Assembly: GCA_964645815.1 (NCBI GenBank)
Contig: CAZYCR010000024.1
Coordinates: 1-11,989, forward strand
Direction of reading: 5' to 3'
Length of the DNA: 11,989 bases
Source: JAHISC01 sp964645815
Lineage (GTDB): Bacteria; Patescibacteriota; Patescibacteriia; UBA9934
A program made the position numbers and the translations under genes. Position 1 is the stretch's first letter. The number at the start of each line of letters is the position of its first letter. Shown here piece after piece: positions 6,240 through 11,989 of this stretch. The notes under the pieces were generated by a model. It did no database searches and was not told the origin of the DNA. It saw only the letters and a program-made list of their open reading frames with translations.

Positions 6240-7979
6240 ATGCTGCGAATTAGCCTGATTGTCTCACTTTTTTTAATCATCTTCAGCCAACCGGCTTTAG
6301 CGTCCGATCCAGACCTTTCCATCAGGTCATCGGATATCACTTTTTCAAAAAGTGAACTCATTTCAGGCGAAACAATTAGAATTTATGCTGCCGTACAAAA
6401 CCTCAGTGATCAGGATGTAACCGGTTATGTTTTATTTTATCACGGCTCAACGCCAATTGGTGCTAGTCAAACCGTAACAATACCAGCCGATGGAGCTAAG
6501 GATTCGGTTTGGGTTGATTTTACCGTGCCATATGGTTCATTTAATATTCGCGCAGAAATTAGAGGAACAGATCCGGCGGATATTAATTCGGCCAATGATT
6601 TGGCAATAACGTCTTTATTTTACCCAACATTAGACGAAGATCGAGACGGTATCGCTGATGATGCAGATAATTGTTCAGAAAAAGCCAATGCCGATCAAGC
6701 AGATTACGATAACGATGGTAAAGGAGATTTGTGTGATTCAGATGATGATAATGATGGATTGAGTGATGCTGTTGAAGCGGAACTTGGGACTTTTCCAAAA
6801 AATAGTGATTCGGACAATGACGGAGTAACTGACGCCAAGGATTGGGCACCACTTGATTCAAGTATTCAAGTTGAACCAGCTCCAGAACCAGTCATTGCCA
6901 CTTACAATCAGGACGTAATTGACGTTAGTGCTCAAGACGACGTCTCCGCCGATACACCAGTCAGTTCTGATCAACCGGTCGCAGATGAAATTACAACAAC
7001 AGTTGTTGATGAAGGTACCAACGAAGAGATCGTAATCGATGAAACGGCAGAACCGAATCTGATTTCAGCTGAGACTGCCAGTTTTTCTGCGGCTTTTACT
7101 ACTGAGAGATTAAATTGGAAAACATACTCCTTTACTCCAATGACGCCAGATTTAAATGGCATTACTTATAAATGGGAGTTTGGTGATGGAGTGGTTTCTT
7201 CACAGGCCAATGTTGAACATTCTTATCGTTCGGCAGGAAAATACACGATTACTTTAACCACGGAAGATTCAGATGGTAACAAACAAGTTGAAACACAAGA
7301 GTTAAACATTTCACAATTTCATTTGGCTAATCCATTGGTCTGGTTGGCACTGGGCGTCCTAGCTTTGTTGTTCTTTGGTTCAATATTATTGATTTTTAAA
7401 CGCCGAAAGAATCGTGCCGGAGCTGTGAAGAAGATGTCTGTTGACGATAGTGGTAAAGGCTCGGCATTTGCTGATTTAGACGGAGAAGAGACAGAAGAAG
7501 CATCAGATGAAATTGATGAAGAAGAAATGACTGATGAAGACGAAGAAGAAACTATGGCTGACGAAGAAGAAATCCCAGAGGAGTTAGAAGTTGAAGAGGC
7601 TGACGAAAATGAAGAAGAAACAGAAGAGCTGGAGGAAGAAGAACCTGTGGAGGAAGAAGGGGAATCTGATGAAGAGCCGGAGGAAGAGCTGGAAGAAGAA
7701 ACCAGCGCCATTGAAGACGATTTAGACGAGGAAGAAGAGGAGCAGGAAGAGGGAACTGAGACAGAGGATGAAGTGGCCGATGACGAGGATGTAATTCAGG
7801 CCAGTGAACTTGACGAAGAGGAACAAGAAGAGGTAGAAGAAGAGGAGAAAATTCCGGTGCCGGTCGTAAAAAAGAAAATGGTTAAGAAAGTAGCAAAAAA
7901 ACCGGCAGTAAAGAAAGCAGTCAAGAAACTAGCCAAAACTGTAAAACCACGGGCAAAACTGAAAAAGTCTAAAAAATGA
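6240..7979 (+). CDS. Exported CARDB/TSP3/PKD membrane protein with acidic and lysine-rich cytoplasmic tail
   Basis: This 579-residue single-pass membrane protein has these regions in order. A signal peptide spans 1-21 (hydrophobic core, cleavage after ALA). A CARDB-like beta-sandwich covers about 24-127. Thrombospondin type 3 Ca2+ loops (DEDRDGIADD, DNDGKGDLCDSDDDNDG, DSDNDGVTD) cover 132-201, with a Cys pair C145/C165. An acidic linker follows, then a PKD domain at about 283-358 (WEFGDG, then HSYRSAGKYTITL) and a membrane helix at about 366-386 ending in KRRKNR, which puts the rest in the cytoplasm. Residues 411-536 are extremely acidic (81 of 126 are D or E, with no K or R). Residues 537-579 are lysine/valine/alanine-rich (20 of 43 K or R, no acid). 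I chose ATG 6240 because it starts the signal peptide; an earlier in-frame ATG at 6150 lies inside pduL. Its TGA overlaps the murJ ATG. The role is unknown; an envelope adhesin or scaffold is inferred. Confidence 0.85.
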   Translation: MLRISLIVSLFLIIFSQPALASDPDLSIRSSDITFSKSELISGETIRIYAAVQNLSDQDVTGYVLFYHGSTPIGASQTVTIPADGAKDSVWVDFTVPYGSFNIRAEIRGTDPADINSANDLAITSLFYPTLDEDRDGIADDADNCSEKANADQADYDNDGKGDLCDSDDDNDGLSDAVEAELGTFPKNSDSDNDGVTDAKDWAPLDSSIQVEPAPEPVIATYNQDVIDVSAQDDVSADTPVSSDQPVADEITTTVVDEGTNEEIVIDETAEPNLISAETASFSAAFTTERLNWKTYSFTPMTPDLNGITYKWEFGDGVVSSQANVEHSYRSAGKYTITLTTEDSDGNKQVETQELNISQFHLANPLVWLALGVLALLFFGSILLIFKRRKNRAGAVKKMSVDDSGKGSAFADLDGEETEEASDEIDEEEMTDEDEEETMADEEEIPEELEVEEADENEEETEELEEEEPVEEEGESDEEPEEELEEETSAIEDDLDEEEEEQEEGTETEDEVADDEDVIQASELDEEEQEEVEEEEKIPVPVVKKKMVKKVAKKPAVKKAVKKLAKTVKPRAKLKKSKK

Positions 7980-9586
7980 TCAAGATCTTTAGTGGAAAAT
8001 CTAATACTATTGCGAGTGCGGCAGTTATTGTCGCCTCGTTTTCGATTCTCTCGCGGCTTGTTGGATTTATTAGAGACCGTATCTTGGCCGGTACTTTTGG
8101 CGCCGGTGATTCATTGGATATTTATTTTGCCGCCTTCCGAATTCCTGACTTTTTGTTTCAACTAATTGTAGTTGGAGCTCTTTCGGCAAGTTTTATTCCT
8201 CTTTTTACCAACTACTACAGTAAAGACAAAGAAAACGAGGCCTGGGAACTAACGAACAACTTGCTAAATATCATTGTAGTAATTTTCGGTGTTTTGGTAG
8301 TCGCCGGCATTTTAGCCGCACCATTGCTGGCACCATTGATTGCTCCTGGTTTTGATCCAGAAAAACAAGCTGCTGTTGCTTCACTTTCTAAAGTCATGTT
8401 TCTCTCGCAATTATTTCTTTCGGTTTCAATGGTTTATGGATCAGCACTTCAAGGAGCCAAGAGGTTTGTGTTGTATTCTTTGGCACCGATTTTCTACAAC
8501 CTAGGAATTATTTGTGGCGCAATTTTCCTAGCACCAGAAATTGGAATATATGGTGTTGCTTGGGGAGTCGTCATTGGAGCTTTCTTGCACCTTTTCTTGC
8601 AATGGGTTGGTGTAAAGTCGCTCGGTTACAAATACAGACTTTTTATTGATACTAAAAGCGCTGATGTTATCTACACATTAAAACACATGCTGCCACGAAT
8701 TATGGGCTTGGCAGTGAATCAGATTAATTTCCTTGGAATGACCATGATTGCTTCGGTACTTGCTGCCGGATCAGTCACAATTTTGCAGTTTGCCTACAAT
8801 TTAAATTTTTTCCCAGTTGGTGTGATCGCCGTCTCTTATGCGATCGCAGCTTTTCCATCTTTTTGTGAGTACAAGAATAATAATGACGAAGCGGGATTCC
8901 GAAACTCTTTTTCTTCAACAGTAAGACAGATGTTTTTCTTTCTGGTTCCAGCTACATTCATCTTCATCTTACTGAGAGCACAGATTGTTCGCGTTGTTTT
9001 GGGTGCCGGTATGTTCGATTGGGAAGCAACCATGCTCACGGCTAATACTCTTGGCTTTTTTATTATTAGTCTTTTTGCTCAAGGCCTGGTTTTCATTTTA
9101 GTCAGAGCCTATTTTGCCTACAATAATACTTTAGTTCCGTTTGTCATTGGTCTTTTATCAGCAGCGGTCAATATTTGTCTGGCTCTAGTCTTTTCTGAGA
9201 CATTCGGCATCGTTGGGTTGGGAGTGGCTTATTCCATCTCTTCATTGATTCAGGCGCTGCTGCTTTGGTTGCTTTTGAAGAGAAAACTAGGTTCATTGGA
9301 TGAAATTAGAATCCTCAAATCGTCTGGAGTTTTACTGTTGGCTGGTTTGGTTGGAGCCGCTGTAGTGCAGAGTCTAAAGGGCTGGGTAGTTAACTTTATT
9401 ACACTCGATACTTTTTTGGCGGTTTTTGCCCAAGGTTTAATTGCCGGTTTAGCCGGCCTTTTGGCTTATGGCGTTATGGCGTATTTATTAAAGAGTCAAG
9501 AAATGATGGAGTTTTTGCAGGGGATGAAGCGTCGACTCTTTAAGAAAGCTAAGCCAGAAGAACCAATGATGACAGAAGTTCAGTAG
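7976..9586 (+). CDS. murJ: Lipid II flippase MurJ (MviN family)
   Basis: This 536-residue polytopic MOP-superfamily protein (about 14 helices) is expected to flip lipid-linked peptidoglycan precursor across the cytoplasmic membrane. The N-terminus is clearly MurJ-like: ILSRLVGFIRDRILAGTFGA with R27 and R33, D48, and GALSASFIPLF (67-77). By alignment with E. coli MurJ, two arginines important there appear to be missing: R52 is replaced by F61 and R270 by N275 (QFAYNLNFFPVGV where E. coli has an ADRL motif). E57 corresponds to V66. The C-terminus after the last helix is a short charged tail. The start ATG overlaps the preceding gene's TGA (ATGA at 7976-7979), without a Shine-Dalgarno sequence, so translation is probably coupled. 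The divergent residues leave open a related lipid-linked oligosaccharide as substrate, but MurJ is the best call. Confidence 0.88.
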   Translation: MIKIFSGKSNTIASAAVIVASFSILSRLVGFIRDRILAGTFGAGDSLDIYFAAFRIPDFLFQLIVVGALSASFIPLFTNYYSKDKENEAWELTNNLLNIIVVIFGVLVVAGILAAPLLAPLIAPGFDPEKQAAVASLSKVMFLSQLFLSVSMVYGSALQGAKRFVLYSLAPIFYNLGIICGAIFLAPEIGIYGVAWGVVIGAFLHLFLQWVGVKSLGYKYRLFIDTKSADVIYTLKHMLPRIMGLAVNQINFLGMTMIASVLAAGSVTILQFAYNLNFFPVGVIAVSYAIAAFPSFCEYKNNNDEAGFRNSFSSTVRQMFFFLVPATFIFILLRAQIVRVVLGAGMFDWEATMLTANTLGFFIISLFAQGLVFILVRAYFAYNNTLVPFVIGLLSAAVNICLALVFSETFGIVGLGVAYSISSLIQALLLWLLLKRKLGSLDEIRILKSSGVLLLAGLVGAAVVQSLKGWVVNFITLDTFLAVFAQGLIAGLAGLLAYGVMAYLLKSQEMMEFLQGMKRRLFKKAKPEEPMMTEVQ

Positions 9587-9591
9587 TTTTC

Positions 9592-9620
9592 TTGAAAAAA
9601 GTCAGGATAACGGCTATTCT
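9592..9620 (+). promoter_or_regulatory. Sigma70-type promoter for alaS
   Basis: TTGAAA (9592-9597) is separated by 17 nt from TATTCT (9615-9620). The predicted start site is about 9627, giving a leader of about 14 nt (GTAAGAAAATATTT) with at most a poor Shine-Dalgarno sequence. The leader is far too short for a T-box or other tRNA-sensing element. Confidence 0.65.
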
Positions 9621-9640
9621 GTGCCTGTAAGAAAATATTT

Positions 9641-11416
9641 ATGACTGCCAACGAACTCAGACAGAAATATATTGCTTTTTTTGAATCCAAGGGTCACAAG
9701 TATATCCCTTCGGCTTCTTTGGTACCGGAAAATGACCCATCGGTACTTTTTACCACTGCCGGAATGCATCCATTGGTGCCTTATCTTATGGGTGAGACTC
9801 ACCCAGCCGGCCAACGCTTAGTTGATTATCAAAAATGTTTAAGAACCGGAGATATTGACGAAGTCGGTGACAAAACTCACCTGACATTTTTCGAAATGCT
9901 CGGCAATTGGTCGCTCGGCGACTATTTTAAAGATGAATCGATTAGTTGGAGTTGGGAATTTTTAACTAGCAAGGAATGGTTGAATATCAAACCTGAAAAA
10001 TTAGCTTTTTCAGTTTTTGCAGGTGACGAAAACGCGCCATATGATAAAGAAGCATATGAGAAATGGTTGGAATTAGGTGTTACCAAAGAAAGAATCGCTA
10101 AATTAGATAAAGAAGAGAATTGGTGGCCAGCTGGCGGTAAAGGAGTAGGGCCGCAAGGACCTGACACGGAAATTTTTTACTGGACCGGTGATAAAGAAGC
10201 ACCAGCGAAGTTTGATCCAGAAGATGACCGCTGGGTAGAGATTTGGAATAATGTTTTCATGCAATTTTCCAAAGACGCCAGTGGTAAACTGTCTCCGCTC
10301 AATCAAAAAAACGTTGACACAGGAATGGGATTGGAAAGAACTCTAGCTATTTTACAAGGACAATCCAGTGTTTACGAAACAGATTTATTTAGTGGTATTT
10401 TGGATAAGATTTCAGAGTTGGCCGGTGAGGATTACAATGAATTCGATGAAGACAGTCGATCAATGAGAATCATCGCTGATCACATTAGATCAGCAGTGAT
10501 GGTGATTGCCGATGGTGTTGAACCCTCAAATAAAGATCAGGGTTATATTTTGCGACGGTTGATTCGTCGCGCGATTCGCCATGCCAGGAAATTCAATATT
10601 GAGAGCAAGGATTTGGTGTCCCCATTGGTGCAAGAAGTAGTTAAGTCACTTGGGGACGCTTATGGAGAGCTGGTAGTAAAAGAGGATCAGATCATTTCAA
10701 TTTTAACAGCTGAAGCAGTTAAATTTGAGAAAACTATTCAAAAGGGTTTGAAGCAAGTAGAAAAAATCTGGCAGCAAAAACAGGAAATCACTGGAGAAGA
10801 TGCTTTTGATTTGTATCAGTCCTACGGTTTTCCACTTGAGCTCACCGAAGAAATTGCCTTCGAGTACGGTCAGGAGGTTGATGGTGAAGAGTTCGAAGAG
10901 CAATTCCGTAAACACCAAGAGCTTTCTCGAGCAGGTGCTGGGCAGAAATTTAAAGGCGGACTTGTCGATGATTCTTTGGAAACAACAAAATTACACACGG
11001 CAACACATCTTTTGCATCAAGCTTTGCGTCAGGTTCTCGGCGATCACGTTGAGCAGAAAGGTTCGAACATTACGCATGATCGACTTCGATTCGATTTCTC
11101 GCATAATACAAAAATGACTTCAGAACAGATTGTCGAAGTCGAAAAAATAGTCAACGAACAGATCCAAAAAGCTCTACCCGTTCGTCAGGAGTTACTGACG
11201 GTTAAAGAAGCAAAGAAAAAAGGTGCGATCGGTTTGTTTGAAGATAAGTACGCCGGATTAGGTGAACAGGTTAAAGTTTATTTTGTTGGCGATTTTTCTG
11301 CTGAAATTTGTGGTGGTCCACATGTAGGGAATACAAAAGAGCTCGGAAGTTTTAAAATAGTGAAAGAGGAGGCCTCGTCTGCAGGCATCCGACGTATTAA
11401 AGCAACTTTAAGTTAA
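9641..11416 (+). CDS. alaS: Alanyl-tRNA synthetase, short form lacking the C-Ala domain
   Basis: This cytoplasmic class II enzyme charges tRNA-Ala with alanine. The aminoacylation core has TTAGMHPLVPYLMG (38-51), the motif-2 region FFEMLGNWSLGDYFK (83-97) and motif 3 GMGLER (228-233). A helical tRNA-recognition region follows (RRLIRRAIRHAR). The editing domain is complete, with zinc ligands H452 and H456 (HTATHLLH), C557 and H561 (CGGPH), and the SAGIRRI ending. The protein stops right after the editing domain, at 591 residues against about 870 in E. coli. The coiled-coil/DHHA1 C-Ala region that aids tRNA binding and dimerisation is missing. The next gene does not supply it, so this is not a split gene; short AlaRS forms are typical of CPR genomes. 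It has its own promoter and is followed after 6 nt by a small membrane-protein gene. Confidence 0.95.
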   Translation: MTANELRQKYIAFFESKGHKYIPSASLVPENDPSVLFTTAGMHPLVPYLMGETHPAGQRLVDYQKCLRTGDIDEVGDKTHLTFFEMLGNWSLGDYFKDESISWSWEFLTSKEWLNIKPEKLAFSVFAGDENAPYDKEAYEKWLELGVTKERIAKLDKEENWWPAGGKGVGPQGPDTEIFYWTGDKEAPAKFDPEDDRWVEIWNNVFMQFSKDASGKLSPLNQKNVDTGMGLERTLAILQGQSSVYETDLFSGILDKISELAGEDYNEFDEDSRSMRIIADHIRSAVMVIADGVEPSNKDQGYILRRLIRRAIRHARKFNIESKDLVSPLVQEVVKSLGDAYGELVVKEDQIISILTAEAVKFEKTIQKGLKQVEKIWQQKQEITGEDAFDLYQSYGFPLELTEEIAFEYGQEVDGEEFEEQFRKHQELSRAGAGQKFKGGLVDDSLETTKLHTATHLLHQALRQVLGDHVEQKGSNITHDRLRFDFSHNTKMTSEQIVEVEKIVNEQIQKALPVRQELLTVKEAKKKGAIGLFEDKYAGLGEQVKVYFVGDFSAEICGGPHVGNTKELGSFKIVKEEASSAGIRRIKATLS

Positions 11417-11422
11417 CTAAAT

Positions 11423-11839
11423 ATGCAAACTTATAACTTTTTACGCGGTACCATTGTTAATGTTATCTATTTAGTCGTTATTGTTTTGACGTATGGTTTG
11501 GCTGATCTTTTGTATCCGGTATTGATGCCTTCAGCCTCACAAAGTAGCACGATCGTTTTTGTAGTAGTCTTGTCGTTAATGCTTTTTTTGCCACTTGCCT
11601 GGGTTTCGAATAAATTTATTTTAGCAGTTGACTGGAGAAAGTCTTTTGCCAGGATTGTAATGGAACAGACCGCACTTTTGACAGCTTTCGTAGTCTTCTT
11701 GATCTTGGCGATTATTTCCAGCATTACCCGACATGTGGATATCGGCATGCCAGTTATTCTCTTAATTATCTCTGCAAGTGCCGGGGCGTCTATTAAATTG
11801 ATCGTCTATTTGTTGAAAAGAAAGATTAAATTAGGCTAG
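11423..11839 (+). CDS. Small four-helix membrane protein, function unknown
   Basis: This 138-residue protein has four hydrophobic stretches at about 9-30, 43-68, 80-101 and 108-131, and a basic C-terminus (KRKIKLG). By the positive-inside rule both ends are probably cytoplasmic. The loop between helices 2 and 3 contains a charged segment (DWRKSFAR). I do not recognise a family and see no catalytic motif. It starts 6 nt after the alaS stop with no Shine-Dalgarno sequence and is followed by a strong terminator, so it is the last gene of the alaS unit. The link to alaS is probably only one of shared transcription. Confidence 0.7.
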   Translation: MQTYNFLRGTIVNVIYLVVIVLTYGLADLLYPVLMPSASQSSTIVFVVVLSLMLFLPLAWVSNKFILAVDWRKSFARIVMEQTALLTAFVVFLILAIISSITRHVDIGMPVILLIISASAGASIKLIVYLLKRKIKLG

Positions 11840-11841
11840 AA

Positions 11842-11859
11842 TTAGCTAATTAAAGCTAA
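11842..11859. repeat. Short inverted repeat before the terminator
   Basis: TTAGCT (11842-11847) and AGCTAA (11854-11859) form a 6-bp stem with an AATTAA loop just after the stop codon. It is followed by A-rich rather than T-rich sequence, so it is not a terminator itself. It may protect the mRNA 3' end or be chance in AT-rich DNA. Confidence 0.35.
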
Positions 11860-11870
11860 AAATTAAGAGC

Positions 11871-11909
11871 CCGACCTTTCTTCTTGGAGGAAATTAAGGT
11901 CGGATTTTT
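11871..11909 (+). terminator. Strong intrinsic terminator of the alaS unit
   Basis: An 8-bp perfect stem CCGACCTT/AAGGTCGG (11871-11878 and 11896-11903) is followed by ATTTTTGTTTT. Inside the loop, TCTTC (11879-11883) can pair with GAGGA (11887-11891) to extend the stem, leaving a small bulge. Position and form are textbook for a Rho-independent terminator. Confidence 0.9.
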
Positions 11910-11926
11910 GTTTTATAGAAGCCCAA

Positions 11927-11932
11927 TATAAT
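11927..11932 (+). promoter_or_regulatory. Consensus -10 before the last gene
   Basis: TATAAT is a perfect -10 just after the terminator. It lies 3 nt before the ATG at 11936 and 12 nt before the in-frame ATG at 11945, so a start site about 7 nt downstream would favour 11945. An alternative -10 is TATAGA at 11914-11919. No good -35 is seen. Confidence 0.4.
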
Positions 11933-11935
11933 ATT

Positions 11936-11989
11936 ATGCAAAAGATGAGATACATCGGTAACACTCCTCGGTTTGGGAAAAAGCATCTC
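11936..11989 (+). CDS. Start of an unidentified gene (3' partial)
   Basis: The frame is open from ATG 11936 to the window end and encodes 18 residues (MQKMRYIGNTPRFGKKHL). A second in-frame ATG at 11945 is the more likely start if the perfect TATAAT at 11927 is used. The visible part is basic and too short to identify. It follows a strong terminator and so begins a new transcription unit. Confidence 0.4.
   Translation, partial: MQKMRYIGNTPRFGKKHL

Noticed and set aside
7319..7711. Serine-rich reading frame on the minus strand
   Set aside because: It is the complement of the GAA/GAG-rich acidic tail of the plus-strand gene; low-complexity shadow with no start signals.
7480..7860. GAAGAA-rich stretch as a microsatellite or non-coding repeat
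   Set aside because: The codons vary (GAA, GAG, GAT, GAC) while the acidic character is kept, and the frame continues into a distinct basic tail, so it reads as selected protein sequence.
9587..9640. T-box or other leader control upstream of alaS
   Set aside because: The predicted leader is only about 14 nt and holds no stems or T-box sequence.
10800..11117. Alternative plus-strand frame inside alaS
   Set aside because: It lies entirely within the conserved alaS frame and has no recognisable protein features.

Overview
The window looks like part of a small, streamlined bacterial genome, most likely from the Candidate Phyla Radiation (Patescibacteria). The reasons are an alanyl-tRNA synthetase of only 591 residues without the C-terminal C-Ala domain, a divergent MurJ, a TRAM-less RlmD-type methyltransferase, a large PKD/thrombospondin-3 surface protein of a kind common in that group, tightly packed genes and moderately AT-rich DNA. 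TGA is used as a stop in corA and in the surface-protein gene, so the UGA-glycine code of Absconditabacteria/Gracilibacteria is not in use. The taxonomic placement is inference from gene style, not from a marker tree. I see no tRNA, rRNA, CRISPR array, insertion sequence or phage gene.

Layout. (1) 2-1533, plus strand: the 3' part of a multidomain gene cut by the window edge (C-terminal part of an HD phosphohydrolase, then a MazG-like NTP pyrophosphatase, then a SAM methyltransferase), followed 2 nt later by a small zinc-ribbon protein and a weak terminator. (2) 1634-3250: two divergent RNA-modification genes, an RlmD/TrmA-type m5U methyltransferase (minus) and a SpoU/TrmH-type SPOUT methyltransferase (plus). 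Their start codons are 42 nt apart and appear to be driven by two overlapping, nearly mirror-image promoters. (3) 3298-6186, plus: a tight cluster of a family 2 glycosyltransferase, a DUF389 membrane protein, a CorA-type metal channel and a PduL-family phosphotransacylase homologue that has lost most recognisable zinc and active-site residues. (4) 6240-9586, plus: a surface/membrane protein (CARDB, Ca2+-binding TSP3 loops, PKD, one TM, then a very acidic and finally a lysine-rich cytoplasmic tail) whose stop overlaps the start of the lipid II flippase gene murJ. (5) 9641-11839, plus: alaS from its own promoter, then a four-helix membrane protein, then a strong intrinsic terminator. (6) From about 11936 the first codons of another plus-strand gene.

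Genes that work together. The cell-envelope genes (glycosyltransferase, surface protein, MurJ) and inner-membrane transport genes (DUF389, CorA) fill the middle. Translation and RNA-modification genes flank them. A recurring expression pattern is visible: the best -10 hexamer lies only 8-10 nt before the start codon at four first genes, which predicts leaderless or nearly leaderless mRNAs. Downstream genes begin within -4 to +6 nt of the previous stop without a Shine-Dalgarno sequence. The one gene with a wider gap (corA, 15 nt) is the only one with a clear Shine-Dalgarno sequence.

The items most worth a second look are the degenerate PduL, the HD/NTP-PPase/methyltransferase fusion, the mirror-image divergent promoter, the acidic-plus-histone-like cytoplasmic tail coupled to murJ, and the MurJ that lacks two arginines important in E. 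coli MurJ.
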